Part shown: piece after piece, positions 7,301-15,946 of the stretch
How the letters are laid out: every line of letters starts with the position of its first letter
Position numbering within the stretch: the first letter of the stretch is position 1
IMG/VR virus record: IMGVR_UViG_3300042452_001204
Location: 1-53,298 of that record
Source of the DNA: a virus
Length of the DNA: 53,298 bases
Direction: 5' to 3' (one strand)
Notes under the pieces: model-generated
The model's database searches: none
Told to the model about the DNA's origin: nothing
The model's input: the letters and a program-made list of their open reading frames with translations, nothing else
Program-made: the position numbers and the translations under genes

Positions 7301-9390
7301 CAACCCTATCTCTAACACCAACATCTACTTTAACTCCAACACAAACTATAACAAATACACCAACATCAACTATTGGCGGTACTCCAACAGTAACTCCTAC
7401 ATTAACATCAACTCCTACGAATACTCCTTCTGTAACTGTTAGTCCGACATCAAGTGCTACGCCAACAATCACACCAACTACTACTACAACTCCAACAACA
7501 ACAATTATTGTAACTCCAACAACAACCCCAACGGTTACTCCTACAGAAACTCCAACCGTTACTCCAACAACAACCCCAACAGTTACTCCCACAACAACGA
7601 TTACTCCAACTGTTACTATAACACAAACACCAACAACAACTCCAACCGTTACTCCAACAGAAACTCCAACCCTTACTCCTACAGAAACGCCAACTGTTAC
7701 ACCGACGCTCACCTCTACACCAACAGAAACACCAACACCAACAGTAACACCGACACCAACAGCTACAGAGGGTTTAACACCAACTCCTACCCCATCTGTA
7801 ACAGAAACCCCAACAGTTACTCCAACAGAAACACCAACAACAACCCCAACAGTTACTCCAACAGAAACACCAACAACAACCCCAACAGTTACTCCAACAG
7901 AAACACCAACAACAACCCCAACAGTTACTCCCACAGAAACCCCAACCGTTACTCCGACAACAACCCCAACTGTTACTCCCACAACAACGATTACTCCAAC
8001 TGTTACTATAACACAAACATCAACAACAACACCAACAACCACGCCAACAATTACACAAACCATTACTCCTTCTTCGACACCAATAGCCGGATGGATTCAA
8101 AGAGGTGTAGATATTGATGGCGAGGCAGCTAATGATTACAGTGGAAGTAGTGTTGCTATGAATAATGATGGTACCGTAGTAGCAATAGGAGCATATAGCA
8201 ACGATGGAAATGGAACAGACAGTGGACATACTAGAATATATGCTTGGAACGGAACCTCTTGGATTCAAAGAGGAAATGATATTGATGGTGAAGCAGCTTT
8301 TGATACAAGTGGATACAGTGTTAGTCTCAATAATGATGGAGATATAGTAGCAATCGGAGCAAATGGAAATAATGGTAACGGGACCGATAGCGGAAGCGTA
8401 AGAGTATATGTTTGGAATGGTTCAGTATGGACTCAACGAGGAAGTGATATTGATGGAGAAGCAACCAATGATGCTAGTGGTATTAGCGTTTCTTTAAATA
8501 GCGACGGCACCGTACTAGCAATAGGAGCGTCTTTAAATGATGGTAATGGAACCGATAGCGGTCATGTACGAGTATATAATTGGAATGGTTCAGCATGGAC
8601 ACAACGAGGAAGCGATATTGATGGAGAAGCGGCAAGTGATTATAGTGGACAAAGCGTTAGCTTAAATGATAATGGAGATATATTAGCTATTGGAGCATAT
8701 GGTAATGATAGTAATGGAAATAATAGCGGTCATGTACGAGTATATTCTTGGAATGGCTCAGTATGGACTCAAAGAGGAAACGATATTGATGGTGAATCAG
8801 CTAACGATGCTAGTGGTTTTAATATTAGTATTAATAGTGATGGTACTATACTAGCGATAGGAGCAGGTGGAAATAGCGATAATGGAACAGCTAGCGGCCA
8901 TACCAGAGTGTATGTTTGGAATGGTACTTCTTGGGTTCAAAGAGGAAGCGATATTGATGGAGTAGCAGCAAATGATAATAGTGGTCTTAGTGTATCATTA
9001 AATAATGATGGTAGCATATTAGCTATTGGATCGCCATATAATGACACAAACGGTACCAATAGTGGACATGTACGAGTATATTCTTGGAATGGTAGTTCTT
9101 GGACGCAAGTTGGCGATAATATTAATGGAGAAACATCTTTAAATTATAGTGGAATTAGTGTTCATCTTAATGGAGATGGTACAATATTAACTATCGGAGC
9201 CTCTGGTAATAGTGATAATGGAGCTAGTAGTGGTAGTGTACGAGTATATAGATTAATTGGTATCTCTTTTACGCCCACGCCAACAAAAACCTTAACACCC
9301 ACACCAACTAAAACACCAACAACAACACCAACAGTAACTCCTTCAAAAACAGCATATTATTCAGGCCAACAATATAATTTTATTCCATAA
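4360..9390 (+). CDS. Giant adhesin-like protein with permuted SUMF1/FGE-like domains, Thr-Pro linkers and a seven-blade propeller
   Basis: A 1676-residue protein, probably a tail fibre or host-attachment protein. Residues 5-103 resemble the C-terminal half of SUMF1/FGE-type (C-type lectin fold) domains ([12 protein letters not shown], then VGFRVC). Residues 110-315 resemble the N-terminal half ([37 protein letters not shown]). The same order recurs at about 627-727 and 728-940. Between and after them are Thr-Pro-rich linkers (about 318-427, 489-627, 942-1242) and a small unknown domain (about 427-487). Residues 1245-1636 are seven 56-residue repeats (IDGEA, SG.SVS, DG..LAIGA, SGHVRVY.WNGS) consistent with an FG-GAP-like seven-blade propeller. 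No signal peptide is seen. The order of FGE halves is opposite to the usual one. The next gene has the same linker style. Sulfatase-activating function is not expected; the fold more likely binds ligand. Confidence 0.75.
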   Translation: MSTPPIYSILGNCNSANYSKNGNASSDWNNENGNVTSVGSNGNDSFFGTYDQNGNVYEIIDYQPSSFFIQLYGGSYSSLTANDSIDSSLSLRRDDVGFRVCANSGTTTAFDSITVSGTGNNNDTNGIGQVNYNYKIGKFTITNTQYVEFLNAVANSGSPALIQTSVWPFQRLMQDSNRGGIIVNGFSPNMSYSVKTNFADKPVNYVTWYNAARYINWLHNGKPNSSTLSLNSTENGVYYLNFENNVTTIPTIINNKNTYWLPDRNEWYKAAYYTLDKNGSGSGYWLYATQYDTAPDSIVSNSSGVANNTVTTPDICISPTPTPSVTPTYSPTPSLTASPTLTPTKTATSTPTVTSSVTTTPTLTPTKTPTATITQTRTPNLTVSPTKTPTRTPTRTPSLTPSTTETRTPTPTVTSSSTVTPTPSKSLCSSITVGELIYNPIYTNENIRIIYKGFTFESFINNRQLLVNGGQLGNADINIGLQEIPNASQTPTPTLTPTNTSTPTITPTNTSTTTSTPTVSPTQTNTASVTPTNSITPTVTITSTATPTPSITASQTPTPSITPTLTPTTTVTNTVTSTATPTVTSSNTTTPTNTPTNTATPTNTPTFTPSSTTTPTVTPTVTVTPTPLAFAPLSNSINYANSGNWNGSVSGNLTTVGTNGGPSFYGTYDQNGNISEIALSVVNNTDLIFSIGGNFETATGDLRLLENINENTLDKNIGFRIVTTGNPLNLPYFIDIVDSGNSADTNGVGSVNYNYKISQYTITNCDYIQFLNAVSTQSDTNDTYNVQMSGDPYGGIIRSTGSAPYTYTLKTNFDNKPINFLNIKSMMRYCNWLHNGKPIGIQDFSTTEEGAYILDPIGITPQVSLIASNGAKYTLPTLNEWYKAAYYNPRKNGWGNGGYWTYATQSDSLPDRICSSASGDGRLIISNVCSNTEGNSSTILCTFTPTPSVTPTNTPTTTITRTPTNTPTNTPSLTRTITPTTTLSLTPTSTLTPTQTITNTPTSTIGGTPTVTPTLTSTPTNTPSVTVSPTSSATPTITPTTTTTPTTTIIVTPTTTPTVTPTETPTVTPTTTPTVTPTTTITPTVTITQTPTTTPTVTPTETPTLTPTETPTVTPTLTSTPTETPTPTVTPTPTATEGLTPTPTPSVTETPTVTPTETPTTTPTVTPTETPTTTPTVTPTETPTTTPTVTPTETPTVTPTTTPTVTPTTTITPTVTITQTSTTTPTTTPTITQTITPSSTPIAGWIQRGVDIDGEAANDYSGSSVAMNNDGTVVAIGAYSNDGNGTDSGHTRIYAWNGTSWIQRGNDIDGEAAFDTSGYSVSLNNDGDIVAIGANGNNGNGTDSGSVRVYVWNGSVWTQRGSDIDGEATNDASGISVSLNSDGTVLAIGASLNDGNGTDSGHVRVYNWNGSAWTQRGSDIDGEAASDYSGQSVSLNDNGDILAIGAYGNDSNGNNSGHVRVYSWNGSVWTQRGNDIDGESANDASGFNISINSDGTILAIGAGGNSDNGTASGHTRVYVWNGTSWVQRGSDIDGVAANDNSGLSVSLNNDGSILAIGSPYNDTNGTNSGHVRVYSWNGSSWTQVGDNINGETSLNYSGISVHLNGDGTILTIGASGNSDNGASSGSVRVYRLIGISFTPTPTKTLTPTPTKTPTTTPTVTPSKTAYYSGQQYNFIP
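5308..5637 (+). repeat. Thr-Pro low-complexity linker 1
   Basis: About 110 codons dominated by Thr and Pro in T-P-T / T-P-S steps with irregular spacing. It separates the first SUMF1-like pair from a small unknown domain. Codons for Pro and Thr vary (mostly CCA/CCT, ACA/ACT), so it is an old, diverged low-complexity segment. Such linkers are usually extended and, in secreted proteins, often glycosylated. Confidence 0.8.
5824..6240 (+). repeat. Thr-Pro low-complexity linker 2
   Basis: About 139 codons of Thr, Pro and Ser between the small domain and the second SUMF1-like pair. It has the same composition as linkers 1 and 3 but no long exact DNA repeat that I could see. Confidence 0.8.
7531..8036 (+). 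repeat. Tandem and spaced DNA repeats inside Thr-Pro linker 3
   Basis: Linker 3 (about 7186-8085) contains recent DNA-level repeats. A 116-base block at 7531-7646 recurs almost unchanged at 7921-8036, a shift of exactly 390 bases. Between them, a 36-base unit encoding [12 protein letters not shown] is present in three near-identical tandem copies (7810-7845, 7846-7881, 7882-7917) followed by a diverging fourth. All units are multiples of three, so length changes keep the frame open. The high identity points to recent slippage or recombination. Confidence 0.8.
8092..9267 (+). repeat. Seven 168-base repeats encoding propeller blades
   Basis: Seven consecutive 56-codon units, each beginning with W.Q(R/V)G.(D/N)I(D/N)G and containing SG....N.DG....IG....(N)..SG..RVY. 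The first six are closely similar and the seventh is the most diverged, as expected for a closing blade. Each ends with WNG(S/T) except the last. The count of seven matches one complete propeller. Confidence 0.8.
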
Positions 9391-9402
9391 AGATAACATA
9401 AT

Positions 9403-11679
9403 ATGAATATTAATAAATCTATTATAGAATGTTGTCCATTTATACCAACAGCACAGCCTACTCCTAGTCCGACCTTAACACCAAGCGCCACTATTACTCC
9501 AACAGTAACACCTACTCCTACGGAAACACCACCGGTAACACCCACTAATACAATAACTCCAAGTGCCACAGTCACAATACCTCCGACTCCTACTAATACT
9601 CCGACTCCATCATTCACTCCGGCCGAAACACCCTCTCCCACAGTAACTCCGACTCCATCTCCAACAATACCATTAGGAATCGCTCCTAATGACTACATTC
9701 TAATATTTATTGATGAATCTAATAATTGGCAATGTAAACAAGGATCAAATGATCCTGGATGCTCCAATCCAGGAGGTTACGTTGATTGGGCCGGACCTCC
9801 ATCAACAATAGGATGGGCAGGCTATAATCTATATTCCACATGCACATCATGGGACTCGTGTTCATTAAACCCAACAGAATATAAAGAAAGAGATGGAACA
9901 GCATACAGAACCACCGATTTTGCTCAAGGGGGAGTATCTGGCAGTTGGGAAAAAGATATTGCTGCAATTAATACAATATCTTCATCTATCGATTTTAATA
10001 AAATTGTTGTATTCCATTCAATATGCAGAAGACTTGTAACGTTTTCTGGTGGTGGTATGAATTTAACTATTGAAAGTTGCTTGCCGGAGCCGTTGTTTCC
10101 TGTTGCTCCACAAGGATCATATACTCCTAGTTTATGTCCGATTAGACCGCGTAATTTTATATGGTCCCCTAGAACAATAAATACTGGAACCCGTGGATGC
10201 CAAGACGCTTTCAATAATCAATTTCTTACTAAAACATGGATAGAAACACATTCTATAAATGATAGAAATAGATGGGAAACTTTACCTCCAAATGGAGCTC
10301 GTATTTTTATATTTATAGACGACTCAGGTAGCTTAGGTCAGTATGGAAATAATGTAGAAGAACCTATTGATGAGCTAATAGCTGCTTATCCACAATATAA
10401 TTTTATTAAGCTTAAATGTGATAATGAAAGATTTTTAAGATGGATATATAATGTTACGGTAAAGAATACTGATATTTGTATAAGATCAGGTGGTAATCCT
10501 CCAGTTTCTCCTCCACCACCGCCTCCGCCACCTCCACCACCGCCGCCTCCGCCACCCGTACAACCACCTATTCCTACTCCACCAGCACAAACTTTTGTAA
10601 ATAGAATGTGGGCAAATGTTTCTATGACATCAGACGGATCAATAATAGTAGCATCTGTTCAGAATACTACTTCCACTAATACTGACAGTGTTTTTACGAG
10701 TTTAGATTATGGAAATAATTGGACACTAAATCGTAGTGGAATAGATGTTAGAGCAATATTAATATACGATAGAGATAAAAGAATATTTGCTGCCCCAGAC
10801 GATGGTGTAATAGTTAAAAGCGAACAACCGCCTACTTTTGGTAGTTGGGCAGGTTTATTCGTTATGACAAGATCATACGATAATGTTTCATTAGGATCAT
10901 CTAGGCCATGGCGAGCAATATCGTGTTCTACTGATGGACTAAAATTATGTGCTGGAGATGCTCAGAGTGGATTCTTTGTAAGCAATGACGGAGGTGCCTC
11001 TTGGAAAGCTCCAGATGGTAATAATTTTGTACCAAGACAATTTAGTGATTTATCTTGTTCTAGTGATGGAAGCATAGTAGCAGCATCAGCATCAAGCTCT
11101 ACAACATCAGCTGCTGGTGGCGTTTTTGTTAGCAATAACGGCGGATGGGCCACTGATCGTGGTATAGTTCTATCTCCTTGGAGCGCAAGAGAAAGTTGGA
11201 GTCTTAAATTAAGAGATGACGATGTGAGAATTATTAGGGGGCCAAATATTGTACGTCGTTTTGAGAGCACAGCAGTATCTAGTAATGGTACTAATATGGT
11301 TGCAGTAAGCAATATTGGTTCCGTATTTACAAGCAATGATACTGGAAACACTTGGACATTCAGATATAATAATTTCCAAAAATGGGAAAAAGTAGCTATA
11401 TCTCACGACGGCACCAAAATGGTAGCAGTCGCATCTCAAAGGTTCGCGAGCGGAGCAGTTACTTCAGCAAATTCTGAGTATATTTATACAAGTCATGATG
11501 GTGGTATTAATTGGGTTCAAAGAGGTCCACAAAAACAATGGAGAAGTATTGCTATGTCAGCCGACGGTTCTATTATGGTAGCAGTTGCTGGCCCAGGAAC
11601 ATCAATTAATAATACTTTCGCATACGATGGTATTTATAGAAGCACAGATAGCGGAGTTACTTGGACAAGAGTATTCTAG
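9403..11679 (+). CDS. Second adhesin-like protein: Thr-Pro linker, novel domain, poly-Pro linker and Asp-box repeats
   Basis: A 758-residue protein directly after the giant adhesin. Residues about 14-90 are a Thr-Pro linker. Residues about 92-365 form a Cys-containing domain that may contain a von Willebrand A-like strand and loop (IFIFIDDSGSLGQYG, about 302-316), where D-x-S-G-S resembles a MIDAS metal site. A run of about 16 prolines (about 374-390) leads to residues 395-758, with repeated 'S.DG...VA' strands and Asp-box motifs (SLDYGNNW, SNDGGASW, SNDTGNTW, SHDGGINW, STDSGVTW), typical of BNR/sialidase-type propellers. No sialidase catalytic set was recognised. It is probably a fibre or receptor-binding protein working with its neighbour. 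The ribosome-binding site is weak. Confidence 0.65.
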   Translation: MNINKSIIECCPFIPTAQPTPSPTLTPSATITPTVTPTPTETPPVTPTNTITPSATVTIPPTPTNTPTPSFTPAETPSPTVTPTPSPTIPLGIAPNDYILIFIDESNNWQCKQGSNDPGCSNPGGYVDWAGPPSTIGWAGYNLYSTCTSWDSCSLNPTEYKERDGTAYRTTDFAQGGVSGSWEKDIAAINTISSSIDFNKIVVFHSICRRLVTFSGGGMNLTIESCLPEPLFPVAPQGSYTPSLCPIRPRNFIWSPRTINTGTRGCQDAFNNQFLTKTWIETHSINDRNRWETLPPNGARIFIFIDDSGSLGQYGNNVEEPIDELIAAYPQYNFIKLKCDNERFLRWIYNVTVKNTDICIRSGGNPPVSPPPPPPPPPPPPPPPPVQPPIPTPPAQTFVNRMWANVSMTSDGSIIVASVQNTTSTNTDSVFTSLDYGNNWTLNRSGIDVRAILIYDRDKRIFAAPDDGVIVKSEQPPTFGSWAGLFVMTRSYDNVSLGSSRPWRAISCSTDGLKLCAGDAQSGFFVSNDGGASWKAPDGNNFVPRQFSDLSCSSDGSIVAASASSSTTSAAGGVFVSNNGGWATDRGIVLSPWSARESWSLKLRDDDVRIIRGPNIVRRFESTAVSSNGTNMVAVSNIGSVFTSNDTGNTWTFRYNNFQKWEKVAISHDGTKMVAVASQRFASGAVTSANSEYIYTSHDGGINWVQRGPQKQWRSIAMSADGSIMVAVAGPGTSINNTFAYDGIYRSTDSGVTWTRVF

Positions 11680-11685
11680 GACAAT

Positions 11686-12651
11686 ATGAAAGACTCTTTG
11701 GCAATAATATTGCATCTATATCATATTGATTTATGGCAAGAATTTAAAGAATTATTAATTCCATTTAGAAATGAATTTAAATTATATCTATGTTTGTGCG
11801 AAGATAATGGTGAACAAACAGAAATAATAAAATCAGCTAAAAACTTATTTGATACAGATATATCATTCCATAAAAATTATGGAGCTGATATAGCATCTTT
11901 TTTAAGAACTCTAGAAAATATAAAAGAATCATATTTCATTAAGATACACACTAAAAAAAGTTTACTTGGACAGTATAATCAAATTAAATGGCGACATATT
12001 CTTTTACATGATTTTTTTAGTAATACAAATATTTTTGAATCTAATTATAAACAAATATTAACTAATCCTGATTGTGGGATGATAGGTAATAAATATTTAT
12101 TATCTACAGATAGCGAAAATTATCATTCTCACAAGATAAAAGAGCTATGTAATATATTAAAAATAAACTACGATAATATTACTAATTATTCTTTTTTTGG
12201 CGGCAATATGTTTATGAGTAAAACACATTTATTCAAAAAACATTTTTTGCCGTATCAAGATATCTTACAATACTTATTATCTAAAGAACTTAATAAAGTA
12301 ATAGAAAAACACACCGGAACATATTCACATTCTCTAGAAAGACTGTTTGGTTATATTGTGTCTCTAAATAATTTAAATTTTTACTATGTTAAACATGCTA
12401 CAATAATTATTCCCAATAACAAAGCACCAAATGGAAAATTTAATCTAATAAAATTATACAACAATGATTGTTATCTACAAGAAGATTTAAATGTATATGG
12501 ACAAATTATCGATTTTGATGAAAATGAATTTTCAATAGAGTGGTATCATATGGAACCAAAACCAATTCAAAAATATACCCTCATAAACAAAAACACAGCT
12601 GTTCAAAAAAATCTTGACACGCCACGAGAAAAGGATATAATACATGAATGA
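11686..12651 (+). CDS. RgpF-like (rhamnan synthesis F) glycan protein
   Basis: A 321-residue protein whose N-terminal two thirds follow the RgpF family: LAIILHLYHIDLWQEF at the start, then KNYGADIASFLRTL (about 64-77), YFIKIHTKKSLLG (about 84-96), KWRHILLHDFF (about 102-112) and GMIGN. RgpF-type proteins act in assembly of rhamnose-rich surface polysaccharides and are found beside glycosyltransferases. In a phage, such a protein could glycosylate virion proteins such as the Thr-rich adhesins just upstream, or alter host surface glycans. The last 60 residues are low in similarity to what I know. The gene overlaps the dCMP deaminase start by 4 bases. Confidence 0.65.
   Translation: MKDSLAIILHLYHIDLWQEFKELLIPFRNEFKLYLCLCEDNGEQTEIIKSAKNLFDTDISFHKNYGADIASFLRTLENIKESYFIKIHTKKSLLGQYNQIKWRHILLHDFFSNTNIFESNYKQILTNPDCGMIGNKYLLSTDSENYHSHKIKELCNILKINYDNITNYSFFGGNMFMSKTHLFKKHFLPYQDILQYLLSKELNKVIEKHTGTYSHSLERLFGYIVSLNNLNFYYVKHATIIIPNNKAPNGKFNLIKLYNNDCYLQEDLNVYGQIIDFDENEFSIEWYHMEPKPIQKYTLINKNTAVQKNLDTPREKDIIHE
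12614..12641 (+). promoter_or_regulatory. Sigma-70-type promoter with perfect hexamers (possibly leaderless)
   Basis: TTGACA at 12614-12619 and TATAAT at 12636-12641, 16 bases apart, both exact consensus. It lies inside the 3' end of the RgpF-like gene. Transcription starting about 7 bases downstream would begin at the ATG of the dCMP deaminase (12648), giving a leaderless or nearly leaderless mRNA. The overlapping AAGGA (12631-12635) could instead serve as ribosome-binding site on read-through transcripts. It may head the nucleotide-metabolism genes. Confidence 0.5.
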
Positions 12652-13130
12652 CACAATCAAAAACAAGACCGTCGTGGACCGATTATTTTCTTGGATTAGC
12701 CAAAGTGGTTTCCCAAAGAAGCCACGATGTTCATACACAGCATGGATGTATTATAACTGATAAGCAAAACCGCATTCTTGGCGTTGGATATAATGGATTT
12801 CCTAAAGGACTGGACGATAGTGAATTACCATTAACAAGACCAGAAAAATATCATTGGATGGTACACAGCGAAAGAAATGCTCTGGCTAATTGCGTTGTTA
12901 GACCAGACGGCGGCACAGCCTATGTTACTGGTCAATGTTGTAATGATTGTATTATAGCTCTATACCAAGAGGGTATAGATACAGTTTATATGATAGATAA
13001 TCATGGAACAGTTTTATTCGACGATGATGCAAAAAATAGATTTGACATTTTTATTAGAATGAGTGGTATGAAAATTTTCTATATAGATCCAAATCTTGAG
13101 TGGCTGAGACAACTAAATGGTGTAATATGA
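12648..13130 (+). CDS. dCMP (deoxycytidylate) deaminase
   Basis: A 160-residue zinc-dependent deaminase. HSERNA (about residues 75-80) gives the zinc His and catalytic Glu, and GQCCNDC (about 97-103) gives the two zinc cysteines; the usual Pro before the C-x-x-C is replaced by Cys. The N-terminal SWTDYFLGLAKVVSQRS and GVGYNGFPKG are typical of dCMP deaminases, which convert dCMP to dUMP for dTTP synthesis. It precedes ribonucleotide reductase and serves the same precursor pathway. No thymidylate synthase is seen in this window. Confidence 0.85.
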   Translation: MTQSKTRPSWTDYFLGLAKVVSQRSHDVHTQHGCIITDKQNRILGVGYNGFPKGLDDSELPLTRPEKYHWMVHSERNALANCVVRPDGGTAYVTGQCCNDCIIALYQEGIDTVYMIDNHGTVLFDDDAKNRFDIFIRMSGMKIFYIDPNLEWLRQLNGVI

Positions 13131-13279
13131 TGGTTACCCTATTTTATATTTTATCTACCATATATTTCATACAACTATATCTAATAGAAAACTTTAATCC
13201 TATCGGTAAAGAATTTACAATCTTAACCATATTAGGTTTAGCTGCTATTTTAGTAAAAAAAGAAAGAAAACCATTATGA
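13127..13279 (+). CDS. Small two-helix membrane protein between dCMP deaminase and NrdB
   Basis: A 50-codon frame starting at ATGATG (13127/13130), overlapping the deaminase stop, and ending in TGA at 13277-13279, which overlaps the nrdB start (ATGA). The product has two hydrophobic segments (about residues 3-20, VTLFYILSTIYFIQLYL, and 32-43, ILTILGLAAILV) and a basic end (KKERKPL). The exact overlaps on both sides argue that it is translated. The function is unknown. Confidence 0.5.
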   Translation: MMVTLFYILSTIYFIQLYLIENFNPIGKEFTILTILGLAAILVKKERKPL

Positions 13280-14247
13280 TATTCGACGAACAAATTTCCA
13301 GAAAACCCGACAATTATCCTTGGACCCAAGATTTTATAGAGGCTATGCATAATGGATTTTGGACTCATCGCGAATTTAATTTTAGTAGCGATATTCAAGA
13401 TTTTAGAGTTAATTTAACAGAACAACAAAAACAAATTATTATCAGAGCATTATCAACTATTGGTCAATTAGAAATTAGCGTAAAAAAGTTTTGGGCCAAA
13501 CTTGGCGATAATCTACCACATCCTTCTCTTAATGATTTGGGCTATACAATGGCTCATGTGGAAGTTATTCACGGCGATGCGTACGAAAGGCTTCTAGAAG
13601 TTCTAGGTATAGATGATAATTTTGAAAAAATCCTAGAATTAGATATTATTAAAGGCAGAGTCAATTATCTCCGCAAACATTTACATAAATTTCATCAAGA
13701 CAATAAAAAACAATTTATTTACTCTCTTATTCTATTTACTTTGTTTGTTGAGAATATAGCATTATTTTCTCAATTTTATACTATTAGTTATTTTGGTAGA
13801 TTCTTGAATTTACTTAAAGACACAAATAAACAAGTTGAATATACTAGTAGAGAAGAGAATTTACATGCTATGATAGGTATAAAGATAATAAACACTATCA
13901 AGCAAGAATATCCAGAGCTATTTGATAAAGAATTAGAAGATAAGATTATTCATGAATCTAAGGAAGCAGTCAGATATGAATGCGAAATAATTGATTGGAT
14001 TGTTAATGGTTACGGAGAAGAAAATCTAAATTCTGATCTTCTTAAAGAGTTTATTAAAAACAGACTAAATGAATCATTAGATCAAATAGGATACGAACCG
14101 GTATTTGATATTGATCAAAAATTGTTATCAAAAACATTGTGGTTTGACGAACAGATTCTTGGTAACAATATGACCGATTTCTTTCATTCTCGCCCCGTAG
14201 AATACTCTAAGAAAGCCCTATCGTTCGATATAGAGGCTTTGTTTTAA
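13276..14247 (+). CDS. nrdB: Ribonucleotide reductase class I, beta subunit (R2)
   Basis: A 323-residue R2 protein that houses the diiron-tyrosyl radical cofactor. Key residues are visible: Asp in FNFSSDIQDF (about 38-40), EVIHGDAY (about 96-103) with Glu, His three later and radical Tyr seven later, Glu in FVENIALF, and REENLH with the second Glu..His pair. Length is slightly below that of E. coli R2 (376). It works with the alpha subunit encoded next to convert ribonucleotides to deoxyribonucleotides in the cytoplasm. The ATG overlaps the stop of the upstream small membrane protein gene. Confidence 0.92.
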   Translation: MIFDEQISRKPDNYPWTQDFIEAMHNGFWTHREFNFSSDIQDFRVNLTEQQKQIIIRALSTIGQLEISVKKFWAKLGDNLPHPSLNDLGYTMAHVEVIHGDAYERLLEVLGIDDNFEKILELDIIKGRVNYLRKHLHKFHQDNKKQFIYSLILFTLFVENIALFSQFYTISYFGRFLNLLKDTNKQVEYTSREENLHAMIGIKIINTIKQEYPELFDKELEDKIIHESKEAVRYECEIIDWIVNGYGEENLNSDLLKEFIKNRLNESLDQIGYEPVFDIDQKLLSKTLWFDEQILGNNMTDFFHSRPVEYSKKALSFDIEALF

Positions 14248-14276
14248 TCATTATTAATGGTTTTATAGGACTTTAA

Positions 14277-15929
14277 ATGACAACGCAACCGTACTATTGG
14301 CTTAATTCACATAGTCGTTTATTCTTAGAAAGAGGATATCTTGAACAAGGTGTTTCTCCAGAAGATAGAATAAAAAATATATCCCAAAATGCTGAGAGAT
14401 TATTAGACATCTCAGGCTTTGCGGAAAAATTCGAACATTATATGAGTTTAGGATATTACTCATTGTCCACGCCTGTTTGGACCAATTATGGTAATTCCAG
14501 AGGACTACCGGTTAGTTGCTTTAATTCCCATATTAGTGATAGAATGGATAGTATCCTATATAAAGTTGCGGAAGTTGGTATGATGAGCAAATTAGGAGGC
14601 GGCACCAGTGGTTACTTTGGTGAATTAAGATCACGCGGGGCGAGTATTAGTGTTGGTGGAGAAAGTAGCGGCCCAGTTCACTTCATGGAGTTGTTTGATA
14701 AAGTAGCAGATGTGATTAGTCAAGGATCAGCACGAAGAGGAAGTTTTGCAGCGTATTTGCCAGTAGAGCATCCTGATATAGAAGAGTTTTTACAAATTCG
14801 TAATGAAGGCCATCCTATTCAAAATATGAGTATTGGCGTTACCATCACTGATGAATGGATGAATAGTATGGTCGAAGGAGACAAACATAAAAGAAAAATT
14901 TGGGCCAAAATTATTCAAAAACGATTTGAGAGTGGATACCCATACATATTCTTTTATGATACTGTAAATAATAATGCTCCACAAGCTTATAAAGACAAGA
15001 ATATAAAAATAAATAGTAGTAATCTATGTTCAGAAATTAGTTTAGCATCAGACGAAAATAATAGTTTTGTTTGTGTTCTAAGCTCGCTTAATCTGCTTCA
15101 TTGGGATGAAATTATACAAACAGACGCAATCGAAACTCTTATTTACTTTTTAGATAGTGTTAACCAAGAGTTTATAAATAAAACAGAAAATATTCGTTTC
15201 ATGAAGAGCGCTAGAAACTTTGCCTTAAATCATAGAGCATTAGGTATGGGAGTATTAGGATGGCATTCGTATCTTCAAAGCAAAATGATAAGCTTTGAAA
15301 GTATGCAAGCTAAACTAATTAATGCTAATATGTGGCAAACCATTAGAGAACGATCAGACAAGGCATCAAGAGAATTAGCAGAAAAATTCGGAGAGGCTCC
15401 TATTCTCGAAGGATATGGTTGTAGAAACGTCACAACATTAGCTATCGCTCCTACAACTAGTAGTAGTTTTATATTAGGACAAGTTAGTCCTAGTATAGAA
15501 CCATTGAATAGTAATTATTTTGTGAAGAATTTAGCAAAAGGGAAGTTCACATATAAAAATCCTCATCTAAAAGAAACTCTCAAAAAATATAATAAAAACG
15601 ATGAGACAGTTTGGAAGAGTATACTAGTCAAAGGAGGCTCTGTTCAACATCTAAAATTCTTATCAGATAATGAAAAAGAAGTATTTAAAACATTTGGTGA
15701 AATTAGTCAGAAAGAGATTATTATTCAAGCATCTCAAAGACAAAAATATATAGATCAATCTCAATCTTTAAATCTAATGATTGGGCCAGACATACCACCA
15801 AAACAAGTAAGCGATCTTCTTATAGAAGGATGGAAATTAGGAATCAAAACTTTTTATTATCAACGAAGTGCTAATCCAGCACAAGAACTAGCGCGTAATA
15901 TTTTAGCTTGTACAAACTGTGAATCTTAA
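14277..15929 (+). CDS. nrdA: Ribonucleotide reductase class I, alpha subunit (R1), short form
   Basis: A 550-residue catalytic subunit. Recognisable sites are GLPVSCFN (active-site Cys), SNLCSEIS (Asn, radical Cys, Glu), SFVCVLSSLNL (second redox Cys), KTFYYQRS (radical-transfer Tyr pair) and a C-terminal CTNC that can reduce the active site. It starts at the core fold and lacks the N-terminal ATP-cone allosteric domain of E. coli NrdA (761 residues), so dATP feedback through that domain should be absent. The gene order nrdB-nrdA is the reverse of the common one. A GGA at 14268-14270 precedes the ATG. Confidence 0.93.
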   Translation: MTTQPYYWLNSHSRLFLERGYLEQGVSPEDRIKNISQNAERLLDISGFAEKFEHYMSLGYYSLSTPVWTNYGNSRGLPVSCFNSHISDRMDSILYKVAEVGMMSKLGGGTSGYFGELRSRGASISVGGESSGPVHFMELFDKVADVISQGSARRGSFAAYLPVEHPDIEEFLQIRNEGHPIQNMSIGVTITDEWMNSMVEGDKHKRKIWAKIIQKRFESGYPYIFFYDTVNNNAPQAYKDKNIKINSSNLCSEISLASDENNSFVCVLSSLNLLHWDEIIQTDAIETLIYFLDSVNQEFINKTENIRFMKSARNFALNHRALGMGVLGWHSYLQSKMISFESMQAKLINANMWQTIRERSDKASRELAEKFGEAPILEGYGCRNVTTLAIAPTTSSSFILGQVSPSIEPLNSNYFVKNLAKGKFTYKNPHLKETLKKYNKNDETVWKSILVKGGSVQHLKFLSDNEKEVFKTFGEISQKEIIIQASQRQKYIDQSQSLNLMIGPDIPPKQVSDLLIEGWKLGIKTFYYQRSANPAQELARNILACTNCES

Positions 15930-15946
15930 TATAAAGGATATTAAAT

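Noticed and set aside
7774-8016. Reverse-strand Cys/Trp/Ser-rich frame
   Set aside because: It is another reading frame through the same tandem repeats, and its periodicity comes only from the repeat units.
7531-8036. Regularly spaced repeats as a CRISPR array
   Set aside because: Repeats are in-frame coding units without unique spacers, and no cas genes are present.
7062-8063. Long reverse-strand frame of Val-Gly repeats
   Set aside because: It is the mirror of the Thr-Pro linker (ACN/CCN codons read backwards give GTN/GGN) and has no ribosome-binding site or independent domain.
4360-9390. Active formylglycine-generating enzyme (sulfatase activator)
   Set aside because: The halves are permuted and the catalytic Cys pair was not seen; a binding role of the fold is more plausible.
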